64,000 bases of DNA from JAPPKS01 sp963667895 (lineage in GTDB: Bacteria > Poribacteria > WGA-4E > PCPOR2b). Every line of letters starts with the position of its first letter. Position 1 is the stretch's first letter. The notes under the pieces are model-generated. The model searched no databases and was not told where the DNA came from. It was given only the letters and a program-made list of their open reading frames with translations. The position numbers were made by a program, and so were the translations under genes. The DNA is taken from assembly GCA_965223985.1 (NCBI GenBank), contig OZ245030.1, positions 186,001 through 250,000 of the forward strand. The letters run 5' to 3'. Of this stretch, positions 19,078-28,388 are shown one piece after another.

Positions 19078-20532
19078 ATGAGCAAAGAAAATGCCCTTCG
19101 GAACTACATTGGTAACGAGTGGCGTCATTCTAGCGCCAGCGAATACCTAGACGTGAACAACCCCGCCACGGCTGAAGTAATCAGCGCCGTTCCCCTTTCA
19201 CCCGCCGCTGACGTCGATCAGGCAGCGCAAGCCGCTTCTGAAGCACTCGTCGAGTGGCGCCGCACGCCGCCGACAGATCGAATACAATACCTATTCAAAC
19301 TGAAAAACTTGCTTGAAGAACACTTTGATGATATTGCTCGTACTATCACGCTGGAATGTGGCAAAACGCTCGATGAATCGAGAGGAGAAATGCGCCGAGC
19401 CGTTGAGAACGTCGAGGTTGCCTGCGGCATTCCGACGCTGATGCAAGGCTATAATCTCGAAGATATCGCTGCCGGCATCGACGAGGTGATGATTCGTCAA
19501 CCGGTAGGTGTCTGCGCGGCAATCGCGCCCTTCAACTTCCCTAGCATGATTGTCTTTTGGTTTTTGCCGTATGCTATCGCCTGTGGCAATACCTACATTG
19601 TTAAACCGTCGGAGAAGGTACCGCTTACCATGCAGAAAATCTTCGGCTTGCTGGAACAGGTCGGGCTGCCCGAGGGCGTAGTCAATCTGGTGAACGGCGC
19701 CAAAGAAACGGTCGATGCAATCCTGGATCATCCGACAATTAAAGCCATCAGCTTCGTCGGTTCGACGCCGGTCGCCAAGTCTGTCTATCGTCGAGCAACT
19801 GCGAATGGCAAGCGGGCGCAATGCCAAGGTGGGGCGAAAAATCCAATCATCGTCCTACCCGATGCAGATATGGAACTCACTCGCCGCACCGTTCCCGAAA
19901 GTGCGTTTGGATGCGCCGGGCAGCGATGTTTGGCGGGTTCGCTTGCGATTACTGTTGGTGAGGCGCGAAGTTGGTTTACTGACATCATCACTGAGGCAGC
20001 GGCGAGCCGCGTCGTCGGCGACGGATTGCAGGCGGACGTTGAGATGGGACCTGTTATTACACCCCAAAGCAAAACTCGCATTGAGGGGTTAATTAAGAAG
20101 GGTGTGAATGAAGGCGCCAAAATCCTGGTAGACGGTCGTAACGTCAGTATTTCTGGGTACGAAAATGGAAATTTCATTCGTCCAACCCTACTGGACGATT
20201 TAAATCCATCGAGCGAAATCGCTCAAACGGAGATTTTTGGTCCAGTTCTTAGCCTGATTCACGTCAACACCATTGATGAGGCGATTGCGTTGGTCAACAG
20301 CAGAAATCACGGCAACATGGCGTGCTTGTATACCAGTAGCGGGGCAGCCGCCCGCAAATTCCGCTATGAGGCAGAAATCGGCAATATCGGAATTAACCTC
20401 GGTGTTGCGGCGCCGATGGCGTTCTTTCCTTTTAGCGGTTGGAAAGAGAGTTTCTTCGGAGATTTGCACGGTCAAGGACAGGACGCCGTTGAGTTCTTCA
20501 CCCAGAAGAAAGTTGTCGTCGAACGTTGGTAG
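19078..20532 (+). CDS. mmsA: Methylmalonate-semialdehyde dehydrogenase (CoA-acylating)
   Basis: An NAD-dependent aldehyde dehydrogenase that converts methylmalonate or malonate semialdehyde to propionyl- or acetyl-CoA in valine, thymine or inositol breakdown. Family marks: 'IGNEWRHS' near the start, 'AIAPFNFPSMIVFWFLPYA', 'VKPSEKVPLTMQ', 'ISFVGSTPVAKSVYRRA', 'CQGGAKNP', the catalytic Cys in 'GCAGQRCLAGS', and the MmsA-type C-terminus 'FPFSGWKESFFGDLHGQG'. AGGAGG lies 12 bases before the ATG. The length of 484 is standard. The next gene begins 12 bases downstream, so co-transcription is likely. Confidence 0.93.
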   Translation: MSKENALRNYIGNEWRHSSASEYLDVNNPATAEVISAVPLSPAADVDQAAQAASEALVEWRRTPPTDRIQYLFKLKNLLEEHFDDIARTITLECGKTLDESRGEMRRAVENVEVACGIPTLMQGYNLEDIAAGIDEVMIRQPVGVCAAIAPFNFPSMIVFWFLPYAIACGNTYIVKPSEKVPLTMQKIFGLLEQVGLPEGVVNLVNGAKETVDAILDHPTIKAISFVGSTPVAKSVYRRATANGKRAQCQGGAKNPIIVLPDADMELTRRTVPESAFGCAGQRCLAGSLAITVGEARSWFTDIITEAAASRVVGDGLQADVEMGPVITPQSKTRIEGLIKKGVNEGAKILVDGRNVSISGYENGNFIRPTLLDDLNPSSEIAQTEIFGPVLSLIHVNTIDEAIALVNSRNHGNMACLYTSSGAAARKFRYEAEIGNIGINLGVAAPMAFFPFSGWKESFFGDLHGQGQDAVEFFTQKKVVVERW

Positions 20533-20544
20533 CGGGGGATTGTG

Positions 20545-21012
20545 GTGAACAGCAAGAAAACTATTTACCTTGCGAACTCCTACGGTTTCTCAGACCAACA
20601 GCGGAAAACCCTTTTGCCGCCTATTGTTGAGGCGCTCGAGTCGCTAGGCTTAGAAGTTTGGGAGCCGTTTGCGCGGAACAATGATGATAGATCCTCCCCC
20701 GGTTGGGCATATCGAATTGGACAAGCAGACAAGCGAGATGTATTGGAGGCGGACGCAATCTTTGCAGTCGTAAACGGCGTGCCGCCCGATGAAGGAGTAA
20801 TGGTAGAGCTAGGCATGGCGATAGCCGCAGGCAAGCCTACCTTTCTATTTCGCGACGACTTTCGGCGCGTCGCTGATAGCGATGAATACCCGCTCAATCT
20901 AATGCTCTTCACCGGTCTGACCCGCGGAGGATGGAAACGCTTCTACTACACATCAATCGCTGATATCTCCTCCCCCGATAAAGCCCTCGCGCCCTGGGCA
21001 AAAACAATGTAG
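20545..21012 (+). CDS. Nucleoside 2-deoxyribosyltransferase-like protein
   Basis: Shows the NDT fold: 'IYLANSYGFSDQQR' at the start (substrate loop), 'GLEVWEPFARNNDD', 'KRDVLEADAIFAVVNG..PDEGVMVELGMAIAAGKPTFLF' with the catalytic Glu in 'DEGVMVELG'. The family transfers deoxyribose between bases or hydrolyses modified nucleotides. GTG 20545 is chosen over GTG 20542 because it gives a 6-base spacing to the GGGGG ribosome site. It follows mmsA directly; a nucleoside-catabolic link with mmsA (thymine breakdown) is inference. Confidence 0.82.
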   Translation: MNSKKTIYLANSYGFSDQQRKTLLPPIVEALESLGLEVWEPFARNNDDRSSPGWAYRIGQADKRDVLEADAIFAVVNGVPPDEGVMVELGMAIAAGKPTFLFRDDFRRVADSDEYPLNLMLFTGLTRGGWKRFYYTSIADISSPDKALAPWAKTM

Positions 21013-21029
21013 CGTCGTATCCAAATATT

Positions 21030-21048
21030 CTCCCCTTGTTAAGGGGAG
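21030..21048 (+). terminator. Perfect 8-bp hairpin after the deoxyribosyltransferase gene
   Basis: CTCCCCTT, a 3-base loop (GTT), then AAGGGGAG, 18 bases after the stop codon. No T-tract follows on the plus strand, so it may be a REP-type hairpin protecting the 3' end rather than an intrinsic terminator. Confidence 0.4.
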
Positions 21049-21251
21049 TTAGAGGGGGTCGAATGTTTGTTCCCTTGCCGTTTTCTTGGCATTCACGGTC
21101 TAATTTACCGTCGATGAGTGCTTCCTTCCTTGGCAATTTACGCCGGCAATGCCTTTAATCCATCCAATCCGCCATTCACCGTGTTATTGGACTATGACAG
21201 TATACGTAAGATTTGCTTCCATTTTAGTTTAGGGTTGCATTGTCAATCGTC

Positions 21252-21578
21252 TTAGTTTGCACGAGGATCCCCTGATTTTATCTTCTCGTAAATGCGATCT
21301 ATCAAATCTTCCGAGCTGTCATCCTTACGATTGGCTTCTCCTTCTCCCGATGGTTTATTTTGCAGATATTCCAAATGTCCTTTGCCGCTCCGTCTTAGAA
21401 AGGATGTTATATGTTTGTCAATTCCGTCAAGCGTGTCTATCATTCTTTCAAACACAAAGTGGTTTTGCGGGTCAAAGAACTCTTCACATTGTGACAAATC
21501 CCTTCGTACGTCCTCTACGCTTCTATGAGCTATTACGAGTTCCAAATACTTGTCCTTCTTGCTCCAATCTACTCCCAC
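21252..21578 (-). CDS. Hypothetical protein
   Basis: A 108-residue soluble, charged protein (MGVDWSKKDKYLELVIAHRS...) with no hydrophobic segment and no motif I recognise. It is supported as real by AAAGGAG placed 8 bases before a GTG start and by amphipathic, protein-like composition. The plus-strand frames over it look like shadows. It lies alone between the mmsA region and the start of the accessory island. Confidence 0.6.
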   Translation of the reverse strand: MGVDWSKKDKYLELVIAHRSVEDVRRDLSQCEEFFDPQNHFVFERMIDTLDGIDKHITSFLRRSGKGHLEYLQNKPSGEGEANRKDDSSEDLIDRIYEKIKSGDPRAN

Positions 21579-21611
21579 TGAAACTTCTCCTTTCGTGTGA
21601 GATCAGAATTG

Positions 21612-21770
21612 TTAATTTTGGGTTACTCATTCTCGAATCGTTCACAGTGTCAAAGTGGTTTAGGACAGACGCCGGGGTTGGCGCATGTGACACCCCTCAA
21701 CAAATGCGATACATTCAGATTACCAAATCCCGTCCTGACTGTCAATCGTTCATTTCCCATCGCTCGCACA
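21612..21770 (+). repeat. Dispersed ~160-bp repeat, copy A
   Basis: From GAATTGTTA (21606 area) through 'GTGTCAAAGTGGTT' and 'AAATGCGATACATT' to 'CATCGC', this aligns along its whole length with 37868-38020 in the same orientation at about three-quarters identity, judged by eye. Both copies are outside clear genes. In one frame both encode 'KCDTFRL..P..TV.RSF.IA', so the repeat may derive from a coding or mobile sequence. The two copies bracket much of the accessory island. Confidence 0.6.
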
Positions 21771-22340
21771 CACCCCGAGGTTCCCGCCTAAGCCGCGTCT
21801 CATTATTTTTTGACTGCCTAACTTTCGTTTAAGTTTTGTAGAATGAGGTGAGCCGCCGGTACCACCGAACCTACATTACTTGATGCGGTGAATGATAACG
21901 TTTGGGCAGAAAAATTACAGTTTTTACAGTCTATAAAAAAAGGGGAAATTGGCGCGAGGGAATCGGTGTTTTTGCGGGTTCCGGGCGCGAAAGGATTTAC
22001 ATATATGTAGTAGATATATGTGGGGCATTTCGATGTCGGCAGAGGTTAACGCATAGTGGTGAACGGTTTCGGGGGTTAAGTATGTTCAAAAGTTGTAGTT
22101 TATTTTGGTCGTTATAACCTTGTTACAAAAAGTAGTGTCATTTTTTGTACTTTCTGCAAGAGGTTTCCAAAATTTCGTGGTGATGCAGCATTTGTAGGAT
22201 GGGTAGGGCGGAGGTGGTAGGATTCGCAACATAGTGAAGAACGGGTTCGGGAGGCGATTTGATCTTAATCTGAAGTAGAGTATTTGAATCAGCGCATGAG
22301 CGCGGATGCTGGGTGGAGGGGATGTTCAACGCTCTGAAAA
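21771..22340. other. Non-coding stretch ahead of the terminase module
   Basis: No credible gene was found. It contains an imperfect palindrome near 22000-22022 (ACATATA...TATATGT) and AT-rich patches. A minus-strand frame at 22138-22413 has no ribosome site and looks random. Confidence 0.4.
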
Positions 22341-22370
22341 CTTGTAAAAGCTTGTGAAAGCTTGACAAAA
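22341..22370 (+). repeat. Three tandem 10-bp repeats upstream of terS
   Basis: Three adjacent decamers, CTTGTAAAAG, CTTGTGAAAG and CTTGACAAAA, in exact 10-base phase (one helical turn each). The third contains the -35 hexamer of the promoter below, so this array looks like an operator for cooperative binding. Confidence 0.5.
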
Positions 22371-22391
22371 CTATGCAGCATACTGTAATAT
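22362..22391 (+). promoter_or_regulatory. Sigma-70-type promoter candidate for the terminase module
   Basis: -35 TTGACA (22362-22367), an 18-base spacer, -10 TAATAT (22386-22391). It lies about 145 bases before terS, and its -35 is embedded in a tandem decamer array. Confidence 0.5.
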
Positions 22392-22537
22392 GGTGGTTTA
22401 TATAAATATACATACTATATATAGCACTTTATAGGTTGTACGGTCTAAAAAAAAGGCGTGATTCGCGGGCGGCAAGGAAATAGAATTGCAGGCTGCGGTT
22501 CACAACAAATTGATAACTGCATCAGGGAGAAGACAAC

Positions 22538-23098
22538 ATGAAATTAACAAAAGAGCGAATCGACATTTTAGCGGCTGCCTTGCGTAAAGGCACAATCATC
22601 AAGCATGCGTGCATTGGCGCGGGCATCTGCGAAAAGACATATCACAATTGGCAGAATGAGGCTTCGGACAATGAACTTGATCCATTGGACCCGGAAGAAT
22701 CGCTCGGCGCTAGCCCGATCCGCGGCGAACTGCTAAGCTATTTCGTACGCGAAACCTCCAGGGCGTTAAACGACTATTCTTCAGAACTATTGGAAAAGAT
22801 TCATAATGCGGACTCATGGCAAGCGGCGGCGTGGATTTTGGAAAGACGCTTCCCGGAGGAATTCGGGCGCCGCGCCGCAGCCCAGACCGTGCATACCGAA
22901 GAAGACGCACAAACTGAAACCGAGACGACGGAGCAAACACAGTCGGAGACAGGGAAACCAGAGGATAACCCGAGTCATCCGAACTATACCGGAAGACCCC
23001 CAAACGGGACCTTTGAGAAGTTAGCCCGCCGCTGGGACGAAAAACATGCCGCGCAGGAAGCGCAGGGGAAAAACGGTGACAAGATGCCAGATGTTTGA
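22538..23098 (+). CDS. Phage terminase small subunit-like protein
   Basis: A 186-residue protein with an N-terminal helix-turn-helix (about 8-40: 'IDILAAALRKGTIIKHACIG', then 'KTYHNWQNEA'), a helical middle (about 60-110) and a disordered, acidic, low-complexity C-terminus rich in E, T and Q. This is the layout of DNA-recognising TerS proteins. Its stop overlaps the likely start of the large subunit by 8 bases. GGGAGAA lies 10-12 bases before the ATG. The assignment depends on the neighbouring TerL and the HTH pattern. Confidence 0.65.
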   Translation: MKLTKERIDILAAALRKGTIIKHACIGAGICEKTYHNWQNEASDNELDPLDPEESLGASPIRGELLSYFVRETSRALNDYSSELLEKIHNADSWQAAAWILERRFPEEFGRRAAAQTVHTEEDAQTETETTEQTQSETGKPEDNPSHPNYTGRPPNGTFEKLARRWDEKHAAQEAQGKNGDKMPDV

Positions 23099-24875
23099 GT
23101 GGCTGCAATCAAGGATAAGTTCACTTGATTGCAACGAACAAATCACAGAAATAGAAAAGATGCGGGAGGAGCTTGCGCCCGGAGAACGCGGCGAATTCGA
23201 TGAAATCGCCGGGTTCACGTCGATTGCCTACTTTGCGAAAGTTCATTTCCCCGATGTTACTAGATTGCCTTTCGGCAATCATCACACTGCGTTTTTTAAC
23301 GCGATCCCCCGCGGTGAACGCGGCAAGAAAGTGAATTTTTTAGCGCCTCGCGGCTCCTCGAAGTCGACTTGCATGGCGGTTATTTACCCGCTCCACTGTA
23401 TCTTCTACAAGTATCTCTATGAAGAGTTTGAGATGCCGTGCGATCGCTTCATCCTCATCCTCAGCCGCACTTACGAGAACGCAATTGACCGCATCAAAGA
23501 CATCCGCGACGCAATTGAATCCAAAGAAGCATTTCAACACCTCAAGGGAGATAAAACGTGGGCAGAAAAGCGCTCCGTGACCTCCAACGGTGTGATTTTA
23601 GCTCCACAATCGCGGGGCGGTAAAGTGCGAGGAAGCCTGATAGGAGGACACCGTCCTTCGCTTGTAATTATGGACGACCTCGACGACCTTGATAGCATCA
23701 GGAATCCCAAGAGGCTTGAGAAAGATATGGACTGGTGGGAGACCGACCTGATGCAGTGCGGCGACGAAAATACCAATTTTATCTGCGTGGATACGGTCAA
23801 AGCGGGTAAGGCGATCGCATATGAGCTCCGCAACAAGCCGGGCTGGACTACTTCCAATTTTAAAGCCATCGAGTATCCCCCTGAGCTGAAGCACCCGACG
23901 AACGAACAGTTGTGGAAAGATTATCAGAAGATTTTCTGCGATCTTGCGGTCGACCCATTGGTGCGTCAGGAAAAGATTGATGAATTTTACGAAGCCAATA
24001 AAGCCGCGATGAACGAAGGCGTCGTGGAACTCTGGCACGAAAAGTGGCCCTATCGTAAGATTCGTGAAAAGGAATTTGAACACGGCAGACCGTTTATTCT
24101 GCGCGAATTTCAAAACCTGCCGGTTGACCGCGCGATGGCTTGGTTCGATATGGATGAGGCAATTACCTTTGAGACACAGCGTTACGGATTTCTGCGTTCC
24201 GACGATCGGTTCGTCTCCTACGAGGAACTTAGCGGCGCAACGATTTACTTGGACTGGGCGGGTGCAGGTGAAATTAAGGAACAAAACTGCTACGCTGCGG
24301 TCGTTACCATCATCTGGGAGCCCGTGCCCCAACGGAGGTATGATGACGGAACAACTCCTCCGGCGTATGGTTACGTGTATTCGGCGAAGCTGCTTAGAGG
24401 GTCGCGCGTACAGCAACTTGACGCGCATATCAAGGCATTTTACGAAGTCCGAGCGTTCTTGGCTGGGCGTGCAAGTCAGCCCGATTTTTATTTGCGCTGC
24501 GAATCGTTTGTGGACACAACCGGGGACATGAGACAGAACTTCGAGACGGTGTATAACCAACTTCGGACGAAATACAAATTTTCAGAACAGGTCGAGTATG
24601 TCCGTCGAATCAAGCGGAAAGACGACCGAATCGCTGCACTCCAGTCACCGATAGAGAACGGTTGGCTCTGCTTTTCAACGGAGCTATCCGAACTCTACAT
24701 GGATCAGATGCGGCAATTCCCTTACGGGGATTTCAACGACGGGCCCGACGCCACGGAAGGCGCTTCGTCGAATCCCGTGGTCATTACTACCGCACAGCGC
24801 CACAATCAACTGAGAACGTTGAGGGAACAGGAGAAAGAGGAGGGACCTCGCCATGTGTTCTATAGCTATACGTAA
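23091..24875 (+). CDS. Phage terminase large subunit (ATPase-nuclease)
   Basis: Packaging motor. The Walker A-type 'FLAPRGSSKSTCMAVI' (about residue 84), the coupling segment 'RFILILSRTYENA', the Walker B 'LVIMDDLDDLD' (about 190), and an RNase H-like nuclease domain with 'IYLDWAGAGE' (about 385) and 'FNDGPDATEG' (about 547) are all present, so both activities look intact. The ATG at 23091 overlaps the terS stop by 8 bases; the upstream ATG 23046 would add a very basic stretch that mirrors terS in another frame. No portal, protease or capsid gene follows, which is abnormal for a prophage. Confidence 0.82.
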   Translation: MFEWLQSRISSLDCNEQITEIEKMREELAPGERGEFDEIAGFTSIAYFAKVHFPDVTRLPFGNHHTAFFNAIPRGERGKKVNFLAPRGSSKSTCMAVIYPLHCIFYKYLYEEFEMPCDRFILILSRTYENAIDRIKDIRDAIESKEAFQHLKGDKTWAEKRSVTSNGVILAPQSRGGKVRGSLIGGHRPSLVIMDDLDDLDSIRNPKRLEKDMDWWETDLMQCGDENTNFICVDTVKAGKAIAYELRNKPGWTTSNFKAIEYPPELKHPTNEQLWKDYQKIFCDLAVDPLVRQEKIDEFYEANKAAMNEGVVELWHEKWPYRKIREKEFEHGRPFILREFQNLPVDRAMAWFDMDEAITFETQRYGFLRSDDRFVSYEELSGATIYLDWAGAGEIKEQNCYAAVVTIIWEPVPQRRYDDGTTPPAYGYVYSAKLLRGSRVQQLDAHIKAFYEVRAFLAGRASQPDFYLRCESFVDTTGDMRQNFETVYNQLRTKYKFSEQVEYVRRIKRKDDRIAALQSPIENGWLCFSTELSELYMDQMRQFPYGDFNDGPDATEGASSNPVVITTAQRHNQLRTLREQEKEEGPRHVFYSYT

Positions 24876-24903
24876 TTAAGGATCCCTTTGGATTCTAGTT
24901 TTT

Positions 24904-25034
24904 GTAGGTTGGGTTAAGCGGGTTTCTGAAAAACACATCATAAGACGCAGGAGTGCCGCGCAAAAATTCCATTTCAAAATCGACATGACGTAGCGAAACC
25001 CAACGATCAAGCGAGCGAATAGCGAGTGCGATAG
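24904..25034 (+). repeat. GTAGGTTGGG-type dispersed repeat, copy 1
   Basis: Begins GTAGGTTGGG and reaches AAACCCAACG at 25005, then continues with a tail ('ATCAAGCGAGCGAATAGCGA', TGCGATAG). The first 102 bases have exactly the same length as copy 2 (28069-28170) at about 80% identity by eye. The ends are imperfectly inverted (GGTTGGG / CCCAAC), as in a MITE or REP-like element. It fills the gap between TerL and the Nmad3-like gene. Confidence 0.6.
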
Positions 25035-25147
25035 TTTTCTCCGAAACCCCACGCTTTCCCTCTCTGTCATTCTGAATGCACCTACTAAAAGCAATCGATA
25101 GTCAACCGCGTGAATAGGTAAATTAGACGTAAGGAGAAAATTTTACT

Positions 25148-26473
25148 ATGAGACTAACCAATGCTGACTGGCTACCCTATTCCCCCAAACAACGCGAGGG
25201 AAAGCTGTGCTACCACCTCTGCACAATGGACTCAGAGCTACCATTGCGCAAGGTTGTCGAAGAATACACCGAACCAAACTACGAGACCATGACATACAAC
25301 TACTGCGACATATGTTTACAGGATAATCATCTACGCCCCGCCGTCAGAGATGGATTGTCGCATATTCTTTTTGTCACGAAATGCGAACACAAACGTAGCC
25401 CATACGCCGGGCGTTTCTTTATCGTAGGGTATTATGAAATCGGCTGGACGGCTAGTATCGACGGCCGCGTGGCAATCCGTCCGAAGAAGGCGTCGTTCGC
25501 GCGGATTGAGGACGCCTACGAAATCACGCCTGAGCGGTTGAGAAGCATAAACGCCGATGTAAAAGACTTGGCAAGCGTGCGGCAATTGACCCAACGAATT
25601 CCAGGGACTTTGTGCGATGAAATCGTCACCCATCTCGACGCGCACGACGCCACAACCGATTATCAGCTTGAAGTGGCGCGCCTTAAAGCCAAAACCAATC
25701 CGTTCAAGAGCGTTCCCCAAGGACGCATCTTCATTATCAACGTCGGCGCGAACAGCGGCCATCGCCAACAGAGCCCCTTATTCGACGACGGCAGGTTCGA
25801 GTTCGTTCCAATCACTGCCAGCTCCGACGACGGCTTCACATTTGCGGATCTACGCCAGTTCTACGCGCCTGACACCCCGCTCATTAAACGATTCAGTTCA
25901 TTACGCATTTCACCCGCAACGAAAATTCACAACGATCCTGAGTTCGCCACATTCACCTTCGGCGACAGCCCCATGGTAAAGCCCGGTCTCCAACCCATGG
26001 CAAAAGGAGATTTTCTGTTCTTTCTCGTCCGTTTAGTCCCCTACCGTAATCAGCAATACGAACCCGACGAAGCGATATTCGCGTTAATCGGCTTCCTTGA
26101 AATTGACGAGATAATGTCCCTTCCGTTTGACGCTACGGCGGACCCGCTTCTCACAAGCCCCGCCTTCAACCGAAACGCACATGTCATTCGGTGGTTAAAC
26201 GACCGTGTCCCGGACGACGACGGATACGTAGTCTACAAAGGCTCGATCGATTCGCGCCGGTTCCATACCGCCGTCAAGTTCGACCGTGAATTTGTTGAAG
26301 ACATCCCGCTTCTAACCGCCGCCGGTGCACCATGGAATTGGGGAACAAACACCCCGCTCGGCGTCATCAGCTCGTACACCCGAACCGCGCGCCTCCACAT
26401 TGACCCAAACGCCGACGCTGAACGCGCCGCCCAATTCTGGACGCACATCTGGGAATCGCAGCAGTGGTCCTGA
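25148..26473 (+). CDS. Nmad3-like (nucleotide-modification-associated) protein
   Basis: A 441-residue soluble protein. Residues about 195-330 contain 'GRIFIINVGANSGH', 'SPLFDDGRFEFVPI', 'HNDPEFATFTFGD' and 'MAKGDFLFFLVRL', the pattern I associate with the 'nucleotide modification associated domain 3' family found next to phage base-modification enzymes. The N-terminal part has 'CYHLCTMDSELPL', 'YNYCDICLQDN' and a 'FFIVGYYEIG' strand, perhaps a second related domain. It lies downstream of terS-terL with AAGGAG before the ATG. Family call is from memory of motifs; the biochemical role is unknown. Confidence 0.5.
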   Translation: MRLTNADWLPYSPKQREGKLCYHLCTMDSELPLRKVVEEYTEPNYETMTYNYCDICLQDNHLRPAVRDGLSHILFVTKCEHKRSPYAGRFFIVGYYEIGWTASIDGRVAIRPKKASFARIEDAYEITPERLRSINADVKDLASVRQLTQRIPGTLCDEIVTHLDAHDATTDYQLEVARLKAKTNPFKSVPQGRIFIINVGANSGHRQQSPLFDDGRFEFVPITASSDDGFTFADLRQFYAPDTPLIKRFSSLRISPATKIHNDPEFATFTFGDSPMVKPGLQPMAKGDFLFFLVRLVPYRNQQYEPDEAIFALIGFLEIDEIMSLPFDATADPLLTSPAFNRNAHVIRWLNDRVPDDDGYVVYKGSIDSRRFHTAVKFDREFVEDIPLLTAAGAPWNWGTNTPLGVISSYTRTARLHIDPNADAERAAQFWTHIWESQQWS

Positions 26474-26605
26474 AGCACTACAGATTACACTTACCTGGAC
26501 CTTGTGCACCGAAAGAGAGGATACTACTGAAATGACCCGCGGAGCACGATGTTTGATAAGGTAACTGCATTCTGCTCAATACGGCTGCGAAATGGAGACA
26601 TAGCG

Positions 26606-27835
26606 ATGAAAAAACCTATACCTTTTACAGATACAATGCGAGACGAACTCGTGGAACGACACAAGAGGGGGGCAAGTACGCTCGAACTCGCGCGTTATTT
26701 CGGCGTGTCGCAGCCGACAATCAAGCGCTGGCTCGTACGTGACGATGTCGCAGTTTTCGTGGAATTCTATGGGTGCCATATACCTTGGGAGCCTGCCTAT
26801 CGCCACTACAAAGGTTTTGCCGTGGACGATCTCGCAAAGCTGGCGCGATATGTGGAAGCTGGCGCGTACCGCTTGAAAATCGGCGAGCAGGTGCGTATCA
26901 AACATTTTGACCCTGCAAAACGCACTGCGCTCTGCGAACGCCTAAGCTCGTGGGCTCCGCGGCGCTTGGCGGTCAAAAAGCATCCGAAGTACCGCGTCAT
27001 GGAGGTGGGCGTGCCTTGGATTGACCTCCCCGTAAGCGCGCTCACTGCCGATTATGAGTTCACGCACGGCGATTACGCGTACATAAAAAGCGAACGGGTG
27101 CAGATAAAGCGCCTAAACGAAGAGCAGGACACCGCGCTCGTAGCACTTGAGGATGGAAACGTGATAGAAATATCAGCAGACCTAATAGATGGGGCTGATC
27201 TCCGACACGGCAGCGAATTGGCGAATGTTGAATCGGTTACCCTTGAGAAACAAGAGGTACAGGTAAGTGACATCAAACACGGCATAGTAACCGCCCTTTT
27301 AAAGGGTTTTGGCCGCGAGGTAGAAGTCCCAATCACGCTGTTAACGAACTCATGGGTCGACCGAGACGGAGCAATCGCCTCACACTTGAGCGGCGAGAAA
27401 AAGCTGAAGCTGGGCGATTACGAAAGTGCAATGTCCGACTTCTTGAGTGCCATTCACGTCAATGCCGGATTTGCCGAAGCCTTCGTCGATCTCGGCGTGG
27501 CAAGAACCAAGTTATTGGGAGACGGCGCCGGTCTCGACGACTATTGCGCCGCCATCCGCCTTGATTCAGATACTGCTCTAGCCTACTTTAAGCAGTGCGT
27601 GTCAATCTACCAGCTTACTACCCGTCAGGAGCAGGACTTTAAGATTGCCGCCTGCTACAATCGGTGCTTGCCCCCTAACTACAAGCAGTATCTCCCTCAG
27701 TGTGCGGACAATTTCAAGATTGCCCTGACACGAGCAAAACGGGTGGAAAATAAGCGTCTCGTAGTCTATATTGAAACCTGGCTGGAATACCACAAGTATC
27801 ATGGCTTCGCGCAAGAGCAAATACCACGACCTTAA
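26606..27835 (+). CDS. Helix-turn-helix protein with C-terminal TPR-like repeats
   Basis: ATG 26606 has GGAGA 7 bases upstream; an upstream frame start at 26549 lacks support. Residues 8-45 form a resolvase/transposase-type HTH ('KRGASTLELARYFGVSQPTI', then KRWL). The middle (about 100-265) is beta-rich with repeats of 'VQIKRL...ALVALEDGNVIEI'. The last ~140 residues have TPR-like helices ('AMSDFLSAIHVNAGFAEAF'). This combination is unfamiliar to me. It is the fourth gene on the same strand after the terminase pair and could be the module's regulator, but that is inference. Confidence 0.6.
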   Translation: MKKPIPFTDTMRDELVERHKRGASTLELARYFGVSQPTIKRWLVRDDVAVFVEFYGCHIPWEPAYRHYKGFAVDDLAKLARYVEAGAYRLKIGEQVRIKHFDPAKRTALCERLSSWAPRRLAVKKHPKYRVMEVGVPWIDLPVSALTADYEFTHGDYAYIKSERVQIKRLNEEQDTALVALEDGNVIEISADLIDGADLRHGSELANVESVTLEKQEVQVSDIKHGIVTALLKGFGREVEVPITLLTNSWVDRDGAIASHLSGEKKLKLGDYESAMSDFLSAIHVNAGFAEAFVDLGVARTKLLGDGAGLDDYCAAIRLDSDTALAYFKQCVSIYQLTTRQEQDFKIAACYNRCLPPNYKQYLPQCADNFKIALTRAKRVENKRLVVYIETWLEYHKYHGFAQEQIPRP

Positions 27836-28068
27836 TGGTGTAAGGCAGTTTCATAATCTTGATTGAACACCCTAAACCCCAGCCACGCGCTGCTGCGATT
27901 GTTTAAAGAAACGCCATCTGGTTGCCCAACGCATGTGAACAGCCGTGATGCCACTGATTGCCTCACGCAATAACACGGTGAACTTGCTATCGCTCTCACC
28001 GTTCCTTCACAAGATCTCAGCTAATCAACGTCACTTCTACGCGTATCCCATCGAAGACATCAGTTATT

Positions 28069-28170
28069 GTAGGTTGGGTAGAGCGGATTCGTGAGAAACA
28101 CAACATAGGACGCACGAGTACCGAGGCTATATTCCGTTTCAAAATCGCCATGACGTAGCGAAACCCAACG
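28069..28170 (+). repeat. GTAGGTTGGG-type dispersed repeat, copy 2
   Basis: 102 bases from GTAGGTTGGG to AAACCCAACG, the same length and orientation as copy 1. The surrounding gap (27836-28388) contains no gene that I can support. Confidence 0.6.
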
Positions 28171-28388
28171 CTTTTCTTGTCTATTCTTGTGAGACGGTCT
28201 AGAGCACATCGCACGCTAGCTAGAGCCGTTAATGGAGTAAACACGACTGCGATATAGCAATCCAAAAAACATCTAGCGACGCCCAACACCCAATCCTCGT
28301 GTTAATCATTAAGCGTTCGGTTTCATTGCATTCAATCCAACTACTGGCTGCGGGAATTTCAATGATACTTTGTGATTCCCTGTTGATT

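Noticed and set aside
22138..22413. Minus-strand frame upstream of terS
   Set aside because: No ribosome site; it overlaps the tandem-repeat promoter and has random composition.
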